Below, one piece after another: positions 44,728 through 52,863 of a DNA stretch of 64,000 nt. The position numbers were made by a program, and so were the translations under genes. Numbering within the stretch: the first letter of the stretch is position 1; each line of letters begins with the position of its first letter. Source of the DNA: Dyella_B sp035503745 (GTDB lineage Bacteria; Pseudomonadota; Gammaproteobacteria; Xanthomonadales; Rhodanobacteraceae). The stretch covers positions 1 to 64,000 of the forward strand of contig NZ_DATJTC010000031.1 in assembly GCF_035503745.1 (NCBI RefSeq), given 5' to 3'. The notes under the pieces are model-generated. The model did not search any database. It was not told where the DNA came from and was given only the letters and a program-made list of their open reading frames with translations.

Positions 44728-44746
44728 GCACGCCGCCACGGCGCCC

Positions 44747-44862
44747 TCTCCCGAAGGGGGAGGGCTGCGGTTACGCCGATCAGCACCCGTTGCAGCGGCA
44801 AGACCAGGCTTGAGGCAAGCCTTGTCCTTCACGTCAACCCTCTCCCCCGGAAGGGAGGGGAA
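44747..44862. repeat. CCCTCTCCC palindromes between topA and tsaC
   Basis: GCCCTCTCCC gaag GGGGAGGGC forms a hairpin at about 44750, AGGCTTG and CAAGCCT a second in the middle, and CCCTCTCCCCC facing GGGAGGGG a third near 44840-44862. The arrangement is a composite of the dispersed intergenic repeat type also seen at 22675, 36602 and 46987. Confidence 0.55.
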
Positions 44863-44873
44863 GAAAAAACCAA

Positions 44874-45446
44874 ATGCCCAAGCCCTACACCGTCGCCGAA
44901 ATCCCCGCTCTGGCCGATGCCTTGCATCGCGGCAGCGTGATCGCCTATCCCACCGAGGCGGTTTTCGGCCTCGGCTGCGATCCGCACGATCAGGATGCTT
45001 TCGAGCGCATCTTCGCACTCAAGCAACGTCCGGCTACGCAGGGTGTGCTGCTGATCGGCGCGGATTTCGCGCAGGTGGAACGCTACATCGACACGGCCAA
45101 GGTGCCGGCGGATGTCATGGCGCAGGTACACGCCAGCTGGCCCGGGCCTTTCACCTGGGTCTTTCCGCGCAGCGCGGCGGTGCCCGCGTGGGTCGCCGGC
45201 GCGCATGCCGGCATCGCCTTGCGCGTGACTGCGCACGCCCCGGCGGCGGCACTGTGCCGGGCCTACGGCGGCGCCCTGGTCTCGACCAGCGCCAATCCCC
45301 ACGGCCAACCCCCGGCACGCGACCTGCCCACCCTCGAACGCTACTTCGGCCAGGCGCTGGACGGTGTGCTCGACGCTCCGCTCGGCGGCGCGGCCACGCC
45401 TACCACCATTCGGGATGCGCTGACTGGCAGTATCATCCGAACCTGA
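44874..45446 (+). CDS. tsaC: Threonylcarbamoyl-AMP synthase (Sua5/YrdC family)
   Basis: The 190-residue protein has the YrdC/Sua5 layout: AIPALADALHRGSVIAYPTEAVFGLGCDP, FERIFALKQRPATQGVLLI, WPGPFTWVFP, and LVSTSANPHGQPPARDL with the ATP/substrate Ser-Thr-Ser-Ala-Asn motif. It makes threonylcarbamoyl-AMP for the t6A37 modification of ANN-decoding tRNAs. The length fits the short bacterial TsaC class rather than the two-domain Sua5. The start at 44874 follows a purine-rich GGGGAAG site. Confidence 0.94.
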   Translation: MPKPYTVAEIPALADALHRGSVIAYPTEAVFGLGCDPHDQDAFERIFALKQRPATQGVLLIGADFAQVERYIDTAKVPADVMAQVHASWPGPFTWVFPRSAAVPAWVAGAHAGIALRVTAHAPAAALCRAYGGALVSTSANPHGQPPARDLPTLERYFGQALDGVLDAPLGGAATPTTIRDALTGSIIRT

Positions 45447-45601
45447 ATCCTGCAGAACGCGGTCGCCGGTGCGGTAGGTGCCGATTCAGCGGCGACCCTG
45501 AGGATAGGGGGCGCAGGAAACCTCCTGCTTAGGGCAGCAACCGACCGATTCGGCCGGAGCGGGGCTTATTGCATCGATAGAACAACACTGGAGTGCGCGG
45601 C
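45447..45601 (+). ncRNA. Structured intergenic region, possible RNA leader (unidentified)
   Basis: Three stable hairpins lie in series: GGTCGCCG (45461-45468) with CGGCGACC (45490-45497), GCAGGA (45513-45518) with TCCTGC (45523-45528), and CCGACCG with CGGCCGG near 45541-45557. The spacing between tsaC and the acyl-activating gene is filled by this array, as in a cis-acting RNA or small RNA. It does not match any riboswitch motif I know, nor 4.5S or 6S RNA. It could also be a compact terminator series. Confidence 0.3.
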
Positions 45602-46984
45602 GTGGCGATCGTCTACGACACCTATCAACGCGACGAAGCGGAGCGCGTGCTGCCTTTGTTGAAGGTGGACGATCCGCGGCGCGTGGTGGCGGTGCACGAG
45701 GGCGAGCACGTTACCGCCGCGCAGTTCGTCGCGCATGTGGAACGCGTTGCCGCGCTGCTGCCTGACGCCACGGCCGCGGTGAACCTGTGCGAGGACCGCT
45801 ATGCCTTCCTGGTCGCCTTCTGCGCGATCGCCTTGCGCGGCCAGGCCAACCTGCTGCCACCCTCGCGCGCGCCGCACGCGGTGGAAGAAGTAATGGCCGC
45901 GCACCCAGGCTGCCATGCGGTGGGCGAGCGCGCGATGGATCCGGCGCCCCATCGCTATCACGCCCTGCCGCCGCTGCCGCGCGATGCATCGATCCCGGCT
46001 CAGGTGTCCTGGCCGACCTTGCCCGCCATGCAAACCGTGGCCGTGGGCTACACCTCCGGCTCCACCGGCACGCCGCGCCCCAATGCCAAAACCTGGCGCA
46101 GCCTGCATGCCAGCACCGCCGGCAACCTGCGCATGCTGCAGCACGTGGCAGGCGAGCGTTTTTCAGTGGTCGCCACGGTGCCGCCGCAGCACATCTACGG
46201 TATGGAAATGTCCGTGCTGCTGCCGCTCTTGGGCGAGGTGCAGGTGCACTCGGGCCGGCCGTTCTTCCCGGCCGACATCGCCGGCGCGCTGGAAGCGATG
46301 CCGGCCCCGCGCGTGCTGGTGACCACGCCGGTGCACCTGCGCGCGCTGGTGGAATCGGGCGTACGCCTGCCACCTATGGCGGCCATGCTGTCGGCCACCG
46401 CGCCGATGTCCGCGGAGCTGGCGGCGAAGGCCGAACGCTGTTTCGACGCGCCGCTGCTGGAGGTATTCGGTTCCACCGAAACCTGCGCCTTCGCCTCGCG
46501 CCGCGTCACGCTGGATGGCCTGTGGTCGCTGTACCACGGCGTGCACCTGCATCCGCAACCGGATGGCACGCAGATCGACGCGCCGCAACTCGATGCCCCC
46601 GCCACGCTGGCCGACATCGTCACGCTGCACGACGAAGGCCGCCGTTTCGAGCTGTGCGGCCGGCATGCGGATCTGCTGGAAATCGCCGGCAAGCGCGCCT
46701 CGCTCGGCGATCTCACCCGCCGCCTGCTGGCGATTCCGGGTGTGGAGGATGGCGCGATTTTCCAGCTCGACGAAGCCGACGCCATCGGCGTGCGCCGCAT
46801 CGCCGCACTGGCGGTGGCGCCCACGCTTGACGAAGCGATCATCCTGGACGCGCTGCGCGCCTCGATCGATCCGGTGTTCCTGCCGCGTCCGTTGCGTCTG
46901 GTGCGGGCGCTGCCGCGCAATGAAACCGGCAAGCTGCCGCGCGCCGCGCTGCTGGACCTGCTCGATCGCCACATCTGCGCCTGA
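45602..46984 (+). CDS. AMP-forming acyl-activating enzyme (ANL superfamily)
   Basis: The 460-residue protein has the adenylate-forming motifs: A3 YTSGSTGTPRPNAK, A5 VFGSTETCAFASRR, A8-like LCGRHADLLEIAGKRASLGD, and A10 RNETGKLPRAAL with the catalytic Lys. It activates a carboxylic acid with ATP and likely passes it to CoA or an acyl carrier protein. It resembles acyl-ACP ligases of aryl-polyene/xanthomonadin-type clusters, but no such cluster is nearby, so the substrate is unknown. The GTG start at 45602 has GGAG eight bases upstream; GTG 45593 is an alternative. Confidence 0.8.
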   Translation: MAIVYDTYQRDEAERVLPLLKVDDPRRVVAVHEGEHVTAAQFVAHVERVAALLPDATAAVNLCEDRYAFLVAFCAIALRGQANLLPPSRAPHAVEEVMAAHPGCHAVGERAMDPAPHRYHALPPLPRDASIPAQVSWPTLPAMQTVAVGYTSGSTGTPRPNAKTWRSLHASTAGNLRMLQHVAGERFSVVATVPPQHIYGMEMSVLLPLLGEVQVHSGRPFFPADIAGALEAMPAPRVLVTTPVHLRALVESGVRLPPMAAMLSATAPMSAELAAKAERCFDAPLLEVFGSTETCAFASRRVTLDGLWSLYHGVHLHPQPDGTQIDAPQLDAPATLADIVTLHDEGRRFELCGRHADLLEIAGKRASLGDLTRRLLAIPGVEDGAIFQLDEADAIGVRRIAALAVAPTLDEAIILDALRASIDPVFLPRPLRLVRALPRNETGKLPRAALLDLLDRHICA

Positions 46985-46986
46985 AC

Positions 46987-47030
46987 TTTTGCGCTTTCCC
47001 CTGCACGCAGGGAAGGGCCTAGGGAGGGGC
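46987..47030. repeat. Intergenic C/G-run repeat between acyl-activating gene and purD
   Basis: ctttcccctgcacgcagggaagggc forms an imperfect hairpin of the same style as the other intergenic CCCTCTCCC repeats; cctagggagggg follows it. Confidence 0.4.
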
Positions 47031-47107
47031 GGCCACGCGCAAACCCCCGCTACAATACCCGGCTCGCCCCAGCATCCCAGGGCGCCCGCAGTCACGGAGT
47101 CCACAGC

Positions 47108-48391
47108 ATGAAAGTCCTGGTCATCGGCAATGGCGGCCGCGAACACGCGCTGGCGTGGAAGCTCAAGCAATCCCCGCGCGTGAGCGAGGTGATTGTCGCC
47201 CCGGGCAATGCCGGTACCGCACGCGAGCGCGGCGTGCGCAACGCCGAGGTGGCCGTGACCGATATCGAAGGGCTGCTGAAACTGGCCAAGGCCGAGAAAG
47301 TGGAACTTACCGTGGTAGGCCCGGAAGTGCCGCTGGTGGCCGGCGTGGTGGACAAGTTCCGCACGGCGGGCATGCGCATCTTCGGGCCGCGCGCCATTGC
47401 CGCGCAGCTGGAAGGCTCCAAGGCCTTCGCCAAGGATTTCCTGGTTCGCCACAACATTCCCACCGCGCGCTACGCGGTGTTCACCGAACTCAACCCGGCG
47501 CTGGCCTACGTGCGCGAGCACGGTGCGCCGATCGTCATCAAGGCCGACGGCCTGGCCGCCGGCAAGGGCGTGGTGGTGGCGCTGACCCTGGGCGATGCGG
47601 AGCTCGCGTTGCACGACATGCTCGGCGCGCACGCTTTCGGCGATGCGTCCGCGCGTGTGGTCATCGAGGAATTTCTCGACGGCGAAGAAGCCAGCTACAT
47701 CGTCATGAGCGATGGCAGCCGTGCGCTGCCCATGGCCAGCAGCCAGGACCACAAGCGCCGCGATGACAACGACCTGGGCCCCAATACCGGCGGCATGGGC
47801 GCGTACTCGCCCGCGCCGGTGGTCACGTCCGAGGTGGAAAAGCGCATCCTCAAGGAAGTGATCGAACCCACGCTGCGCGGCATGGCGTCGGAGGGCGCAC
47901 CCTTCATCGGATTCCTGTATGCGGGCCTGATGATCGACAAGCACGGCGCGCCCAAAGTGATCGAATTCAACGTGCGCTTCGGCGATCCGGAAACGCAGCC
48001 GATCATGATGCGCTTGAAATCCGACCTGATCGAACTGATCGAGGCGGCGCTCGACGGCGAGCTGCATCACACGCATGCGCAATGGGATGCGCGCCCGGCC
48101 ATCGGCGTGGTGATGGCGGCCGGCGGCTATCCGGGCAAGGTCAGGAGCGGCGATGTCATCGAGGGCCTGGATCAGGCGTTCGGCAGCCAGGTAAAGGTGT
48201 TCCACGCCGGCACCAGGCTCGACGCGCAAGGGCGTGCGACCACCGCGGGCGGCCGCGTGCTGACCGTGTGCGCGTTGGGCCAGGACATCGCCGACGCGCG
48301 CGAGCATGCTTACGAAGCGGCCGGCAAGATCCGCTTCGACGGCGCGTTTTTCCGCCGCGACATCGCGCATCGCGCATTGCGCCGCCGCTGA
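47108..48391 (+). CDS. purD: Phosphoribosylamine-glycine ligase
   Basis: The 427-residue protein has the GARS layout: VLVIGNGGREHALAWKL at the N-terminus, VVGPEVPLVAGVVDKF, the ATP-grasp domain with IVIKADGLAAGKGVVVAL, FLDGEEASYIVMSDG, NTGGMGAYSPAPVV, and IEFNVRFGDPETQ with the metal-binding Asn/Glu. It catalyses step two of de novo purine synthesis. A start with a purine-rich site at 47108 fits. Confidence 0.98.
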   Translation: MKVLVIGNGGREHALAWKLKQSPRVSEVIVAPGNAGTARERGVRNAEVAVTDIEGLLKLAKAEKVELTVVGPEVPLVAGVVDKFRTAGMRIFGPRAIAAQLEGSKAFAKDFLVRHNIPTARYAVFTELNPALAYVREHGAPIVIKADGLAAGKGVVVALTLGDAELALHDMLGAHAFGDASARVVIEEFLDGEEASYIVMSDGSRALPMASSQDHKRRDDNDLGPNTGGMGAYSPAPVVTSEVEKRILKEVIEPTLRGMASEGAPFIGFLYAGLMIDKHGAPKVIEFNVRFGDPETQPIMMRLKSDLIELIEAALDGELHHTHAQWDARPAIGVVMAAGGYPGKVRSGDVIEGLDQAFGSQVKVFHAGTRLDAQGRATTAGGRVLTVCALGQDIADAREHAYEAAGKIRFDGAFFRRDIAHRALRRR

Positions 48392-48408
48392 GTCCGCCGA
48401 CCGCGCGG

Positions 48409-48774
48409 TCAGCGCGCCTTGCGGCGCGTGATCAGCAGCGCGTAGACAGAGAGATTGACGATCATCACGAACGCGGCGAGCGCGAACTGCATGTCGCGCG
48501 TCAGTCCGTCGGGGTAGATCGTGGCCAGCAGATAATGCTCGATGAAACCTTCGCTGTAGCCGGCTTGACCCGCGCGATGGCGAAAGTGATTCTCCAGCAG
48601 CGTAAGCGGGCAGATTCGCCCGGAATATTCGACAAAAAACCCCCACGCCGCGGCGGGTAGCTGCACAAGCGCCACCCGCCGCCACTTCAGCGCCAGCAGC
48701 GCGCCGAAGGCGGCGAACAAGATAAACGCCAGGTGGAACAGCAAGACCGCGTTGGCGGCGAACAGCGCGAACAT
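48409..48774 (-). CDS. DUF2784 membrane protein
   Basis: The 121-residue protein has about four hydrophobic helices and the motifs of the DUF2784 family: NAVLLFHLAFILFAAFGALLAL, WGFFVEYSGRICPLTLLENHFR and GFIEHYLLATIYPDGL. It is an inner-membrane protein of unknown function. It ends 17 bases after the convergent purD stop. Confidence 0.85.
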   Translation of the reverse strand: MFALFAANAVLLFHLAFILFAAFGALLALKWRRVALVQLPAAAWGFFVEYSGRICPLTLLENHFRHRAGQAGYSEGFIEHYLLATIYPDGLTRDMQFALAAFVMIVNLSVYALLITRRKAR

Positions 48775-48803
48775 GGCGCAGGTTCCGTATCCGAAGAAGG
48801 GTG

Positions 48804-49325
48804 CTAAGCCTGATTCAGGCGTAGCAGATAATGCGCTTGGCCGAAAAATTGTCCGCCAACGTACAGCGCGTCCGGCTCCAGGCCGTAGGGCAGAAAGCCT
48901 GCCGATTCATACAGTACCCTCGCCGCCGTGTTGGTGGCGTTGACGCCGAGCTTGAGCTGGCGAACTCCATCGAGCGCGCGCGCCTGATCGATCGCCGCCC
49001 CCAGCAGCGCCCGCCCCAGCCCACGCCGCCGCTGCGCGGGTGCGACGAACATCCCGGCGATCTCCGCGCCGTGGCGCAACTTCGCCCGTTGCGGATGGAT
49101 CAGCGCTACGAATCCGGCCAGCGCCTGGCCATGGAACGCGCCAAGCATGCGGATCGATCCATCCGGCGCGGGCGCGATGCGTGCGGCGACGTCATCCAGC
49201 GAGCGGCCCACTTCCTCTTCGTAGCTGGCGCTGAATGCGGTGGGGCTGTCCTGCAGCGCGAGCAGGCGAAGCCGTTGATAGGCTGCCGCATCGCCAGCAT
49301 CGAGTACGCGGATGGTCATGGGCAT
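48804..49325 (-). CDS. GNAT-family N-acetyltransferase
   Basis: The 173-residue protein has the GNAT fold motifs: VLDAGDAAAYQRLRLLAL at the start, GAEIAGMFVAPAQRRRGLGRALL containing the Q/RxxGxG/A acetyl-CoA pyrophosphate loop, and ELGVNATNTAARVLYESAGF-like motif B (LGVNATNTAARVLYESAGF). It acetylates a small molecule or protein amine; the substrate is unknown. ATG 49319 is an alternative start, two codons in. Confidence 0.9.
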   Translation of the reverse strand: MPMTIRVLDAGDAAAYQRLRLLALQDSPTAFSASYEEEVGRSLDDVAARIAPAPDGSIRMLGAFHGQALAGFVALIHPQRAKLRHGAEIAGMFVAPAQRRRGLGRALLGAAIDQARALDGVRQLKLGVNATNTAARVLYESAGFLPYGLEPDALYVGGQFFGQAHYLLRLNQA

Positions 49326-49328
49326 TTC

Positions 49329-49760
49329 CTAATGGGCTGATGTCTCGATAACCACTCGCGGCACCCATAGCGCCAGCCAGCGCGAGATCTTTTCGTCCTG
49401 ACTCAGCTGCTGCGGCGATGCGCCAAGGGCTTGGGCAAAGCCGGTGGCGTCGTCCAGGCACGTCACGTTGAGGGTGCCGTAGGTGCCCGACGCATGGTCG
49501 AAGACGACACCCACCAGCACGCCGCAATCCTTGCACAACAGAAATCGCGCGGTGTTGGATCCTTGCCGGTATTCCTTGATCGCGTCGGCGTGGCGTTGGA
49601 CAATCGACAGTGAACCGCCCGGGTCGGAGACATACGCCGCGCCGTGCTTCATGCAGAACGAGCAATCGCAGGCGCGTGGCTGAAAATCCGCCGCAAGCTT
49701 GGCGGTGGTGAACGCGACGCTCAATGCTCCGCAATGGCAACTGCCGTGCATCACAGTCAT
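49329..49760 (-). CDS. GFA-like zinc-binding protein
   Basis: The 143-residue protein matches the glutathione-dependent formaldehyde-activating (GFA/CENP-V) fold: CHCGALSVAFTTAK, then CDCSFCMKHGA and CKDCGVLVGVVF, giving the paired CxC and CxxC zinc sites. Members bind one or two Zn ions and some act on glutathione adducts; the substrate here is unclear. The start at 49760 is chosen because the upstream extension to 49937 lacks family character; an ATG at 49751 is also possible. Its stop is three bases from the downstream GNAT start region on the same strand. Confidence 0.82.
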   Translation of the reverse strand: MTVMHGSCHCGALSVAFTTAKLAADFQPRACDCSFCMKHGAAYVSDPGGSLSIVQRHADAIKEYRQGSNTARFLLCKDCGVLVGVVFDHASGTYGTLNVTCLDDATGFAQALGASPQQLSQDEKISRWLALWVPRVVIETSAH

Positions 49761-49991
49761 GGGGTCGGTTATCCGGTTGCGTGAAACATCGGGAGTGGCC
49801 TCGGCACCAGGTTGGACCAAGCACCGGTCGTGAGAAGTAGTGCTGCCGGACATCTCATGGAACGTGGGCGCTTTCTCCAGCCGCTTAGGCCGATGATACG
49901 CACACCGTCGCGGCGTTAACCAGTAAGGCAGCTCCAACGACGGCCGCCTTTGGGCTAGGCTACGCAGCGTTGCATCTGCACAAGGATCCGC

Positions 49992-51866
49992 ATGAGCCAG
50001 TTCGCCCTGCTAGGCCGCCGCCGCTTTGCGCCGTTCTTCTGGACGCAGGCGTTGGGTGCGTTCAACGACAGCGCGTTCCGCAATGCGATGGTCATGATGG
50101 CGGCCTTTCAGATGGGCCTGTCCGATCGTCAGGTGGGCCTGTATACCAACCTGGCGCCGGCGCTGTTTATCCTGCCGTTCTTCCTGTTCTCCGCAACCGC
50201 CGGCCAGCTGGCGGAGAAATTCGAGAAGACGCGCATCATCCGCTTCGTGAAAGTGTTCGAGATCACGGCGATGGTGCTGGCGGCGTATGGCTTTATCGGC
50301 CACCACCTGTCGTTTCTGCTGGTGGTGCTGTTCATGATGGGCGTGCACTCGACCGTGTTCGGCCCGATCAAATACGCCATTCTCCCGCAGGCGCTGCAGT
50401 CGTCGGAACTGGTCGGCGGTAACGGCCTGGTGGAAATGGGTACGCAGATGGCGATCCTGATCGGCATGATGACGGGCAATGCGCTGATGCTGATCGCGGG
50501 CATCGGGCCGCATTTTTCCGCCGCGCTGACCATCGGTATCGCGGCGGTCGGCTACGTCGCCAGCCGCTTCATTCCGCCCGCGCCAGCCACCGCGCCGGAG
50601 CTGCGCTTCAACTGGAACCCGCTGAGCGAAACGGTGCGCGTGTTGCGTATCACCGGCGAGGACCGCGCGGTGTACAACGCGGTGCTGGGTATTTCCTGGT
50701 TCTGGTTTTTCGGCACGGTACTGGTGGCGCAGCTGCCGCTGTATACGCGCATCAATCTGGGTGGCGACGGCTCGGTGAACACGCTGGTGCTTACGCTGTT
50801 TTCGATCGGCACCGGCGTGGGCGCGCTGATGTGCGAAAAGATGTCGGGCAAGCGCGTGGAGATCGGCCTGGTGCCGCTGGGCGCGTTCGGGCTCACCGCG
50901 TTCGGCGTGGATCTGTTCCTCGCACGGCCGGGCGCGGCAGCGGTGCGCGGCCTGGACTGGCATGCGTTCCTGGCCACGTCGGGCAGCTGGCGCATCGTGC
51001 TGGATCTCACTTTGATCGGCGTGTTTGCCGGCTTCTACGTGGTGCCGCTGTTCGCCTTCGTGCAGGCGCGCACGCAACGCGACCGGCTGTCGCGCGTGAT
51101 CGCGGGCAACAACATTCTCAATGCGTTGCTGATCGTCATCGCCTCGGTGTTCGGGCTGGGTTTGGGGATGCTGGGCTTCAATGCGCCGCAGATTTTCCTG
51201 CTGGCCGCGGTGCTCAACGTGGTGGTGGCAGCGTACATCTTCACGCTGGTGCCCGAGTTCCTGATGCGCTTCATTACCTGGGTGCTGGTCAATACGCTTT
51301 ATCGCATTCGCGTGGACGGTGCGCAGAACGTACCCGAAGAGGGCGCCGCGGTGCTGGTGTGCAACCACGTAAGCTTCATGGATCCGCTGCTGCTGATGGC
51401 AAACCTGCCGCGCCCCGCGCGCTTTGTGATGTATTACAAGATCTTCAACATTCCGCTGCTGCGCTTTGTGTTCAAGACCGCTAAGGCGATTCCCATCGCC
51501 GGGAAAAAGGAAGATCCCGCTGTGTTGCAGCACGCCATGGAAGAGATCGATGCCGCGTTGGCTAACGGCGAGCTGGTGTGCATCTTTCCCGAAGGCGGCC
51601 TGACCAGGGATGGCGCCATCGCGCCGTTCCGTTCGGGCGTGGAAAAAATTCTCGAGCGTCGGCCGGTGCCCGTGGTGCCGATGGCCCTGCGCGGTCTGTG
51701 GGGCAGCGTGTGGAGCCGGCGCGATTCGATGCTGGGACGTGCGCGGCTGCCGCGCCGCTTTCGCGCGCGGGTCGAGCTGCTGGTGGATGTGCCCCGGCCC
51801 GCGGCGGAGGTGAATGCGCAGGTACTGGAGCAGCGGGTACAGGTATTGCGCGGGGATTTCGCTTAA
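49992..51866 (+). CDS. LplT-like MFS transporter fused to PlsC acyltransferase
   Basis: The 624-residue protein has an N-terminal MFS domain (about residues 1-420, twelve helices, LGAFNDSAFRNAMVMM, VFGPIKYAILPQ) like the lysophospholipid flippase LplT, and a C-terminal acyltransferase domain with the His459-x4-Asp464 motif (NHVSFMDPLLLM) and FPEGGLTRDG. Together they would bring lysophospholipids into the cytoplasm side and re-acylate them, as LplT-Aas does in other bacteria, but without the AMP-ligase domain of Aas. The start at 49992 follows a GGATCC-type site; both domains are complete. Confidence 0.9.
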   Translation: MSQFALLGRRRFAPFFWTQALGAFNDSAFRNAMVMMAAFQMGLSDRQVGLYTNLAPALFILPFFLFSATAGQLAEKFEKTRIIRFVKVFEITAMVLAAYGFIGHHLSFLLVVLFMMGVHSTVFGPIKYAILPQALQSSELVGGNGLVEMGTQMAILIGMMTGNALMLIAGIGPHFSAALTIGIAAVGYVASRFIPPAPATAPELRFNWNPLSETVRVLRITGEDRAVYNAVLGISWFWFFGTVLVAQLPLYTRINLGGDGSVNTLVLTLFSIGTGVGALMCEKMSGKRVEIGLVPLGAFGLTAFGVDLFLARPGAAAVRGLDWHAFLATSGSWRIVLDLTLIGVFAGFYVVPLFAFVQARTQRDRLSRVIAGNNILNALLIVIASVFGLGLGMLGFNAPQIFLLAAVLNVVVAAYIFTLVPEFLMRFITWVLVNTLYRIRVDGAQNVPEEGAAVLVCNHVSFMDPLLLMANLPRPARFVMYYKIFNIPLLRFVFKTAKAIPIAGKKEDPAVLQHAMEEIDAALANGELVCIFPEGGLTRDGAIAPFRSGVEKILERRPVPVVPMALRGLWGSVWSRRDSMLGRARLPRRFRARVELLVDVPRPAAEVNAQVLEQRVQVLRGDFA

Positions 51867-51918
51867 GGCGTTGCCTCCTGCCGGCCTGCGCCCGCGCGCC
51901 GGGGAGGCAGGCGCGGGT

Positions 51919-52788
51919 TCAGGAGATCCAGCTGCCCATCACGATCAGCGCCACCACGCTCAGCCAGGCGAGCAGTGCGCGCAGTAGCGCGTCGCGCAGG
52001 CGGCGCAATTCGTGTAGCGGGTCAGTGCGCTCTTCGGTGTAACCGTCGCCGCCTTCAATGTCGGTGAGCACGTCCGCGCGTGCGGCGGCGCCAAGAAAAC
52101 CCGGGGCGGAGAGATACCAGCTGTTCGGCGCGGCCTGCTGGTGCCAGCGGCGCCATGCGCCGATCACCGCATCCCAGTGGCCGACCAGCGCCAGCGTGAA
52201 CACCATCAGCTGCGCGGGCAGCCAGTCCAGGCCATTGGCGAGATAGCGCGCCGCGGTGCGTGCGCCGGCATCGAGCGCCAGCGACGGGTCGTGGCCGAGC
52301 TGGCGCGCCAGGCGATAGAGCAGGGCGCCCATCGGCCCAAGCAGGAAGAACCACAGCAGCACGCCGAAGCGGCGGCGCAAGGCGGCGTAGGCGGTGGCTT
52401 CGCCCAGGTCGGCGGTGGTCCAGGCGACAAACTCGCCCTCGTCGCACAGCGCCTGCGCGGCGGCTTCGCGGCTGCTCTGGTCGGGCGCCTTGAGAATGGA
52501 CTCGATGTCCGCTTCAAACGCATGCGGGCCGAACGAAAACAGCAGCACCACCAGCGCGAAGGCCAGCATCAGCAGGTCGGCCAGCGGCAGCTTGTGCAGC
52601 ATCCACATCACCAGCAGGCACACCGCCACCGGCACCAGCACCGCCAGCAGCACGCGGCCTGCGCCGGTGGTGTCCGACAGCTGCTCGACCCAGCGCCGGA
52701 AACCGCCATCGTTGCGCCAATGGGCAAGCTGTGGCTGCACATGCAGCAGTCCCAGGGCGATGAGTGCGGCAAGCAGGCGAATGGCCAT
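51919..52788 (-). CDS. ampE: AmpE-like membrane protein
   Basis: The 289-residue protein resembles AmpE/CobD-like inner-membrane proteins: N-terminal helix (AIRLLAALIALGLLHVQPQL), then WVEQLSDT, hydrophobic helices, FEADIESILKAPDQSSREAAAQALC-type cytoplasmic loop, LLWFFLLGPMGALLYRLARQL and WLPAQLMVFTLALVGHWD. AmpE is tied to beta-lactamase regulation with AmpD, but ampD is not adjacent here, so the role is less certain. The 3' end is close to the convergent LplT-PlsC gene. Confidence 0.78.
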   Translation of the reverse strand: MAIRLLAALIALGLLHVQPQLAHWRNDGGFRRWVEQLSDTTGAGRVLLAVLVPVAVCLLVMWMLHKLPLADLLMLAFALVVLLFSFGPHAFEADIESILKAPDQSSREAAAQALCDEGEFVAWTTADLGEATAYAALRRRFGVLLWFFLLGPMGALLYRLARQLGHDPSLALDAGARTAARYLANGLDWLPAQLMVFTLALVGHWDAVIGAWRRWHQQAAPNSWYLSAPGFLGAAARADVLTDIEGGDGYTEERTDPLHELRRLRDALLRALLAWLSVVALIVMGSWIS

Positions 52789-52863
52789 GAAAACGGACTC
52801 CGTTGGATGGGCGCATTGTATGCGAGTGATGGCAAGCGGTTCACGCTTGCGCAGCGGGGCGAC

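Noticed and set aside
42829..45018. Minus-strand open frame of 729 codons over topA
   Set aside because: It lies opposite the well-conserved topA and tsaC genes and has no protein-family character.
45447..45601. 4.5S or 6S RNA gene
   Set aside because: The conserved SRP domain IV loop (GGAAG and AGCAGCC) and 6S bubble are not present, so only an unidentified structured region is claimed.
46163..48685. Minus-strand open frame of 840 codons over purD and the acyl-activating gene
   Set aside because: It is opposite two real genes; its repeated His/Arg/Gly content reflects antisense codon bias.
50010..51533. Minus-strand open frame of 507 codons over the LplT-PlsC gene
   Set aside because: Antisense of a clear transporter-acyltransferase; His/Gln-rich nonsense composition.
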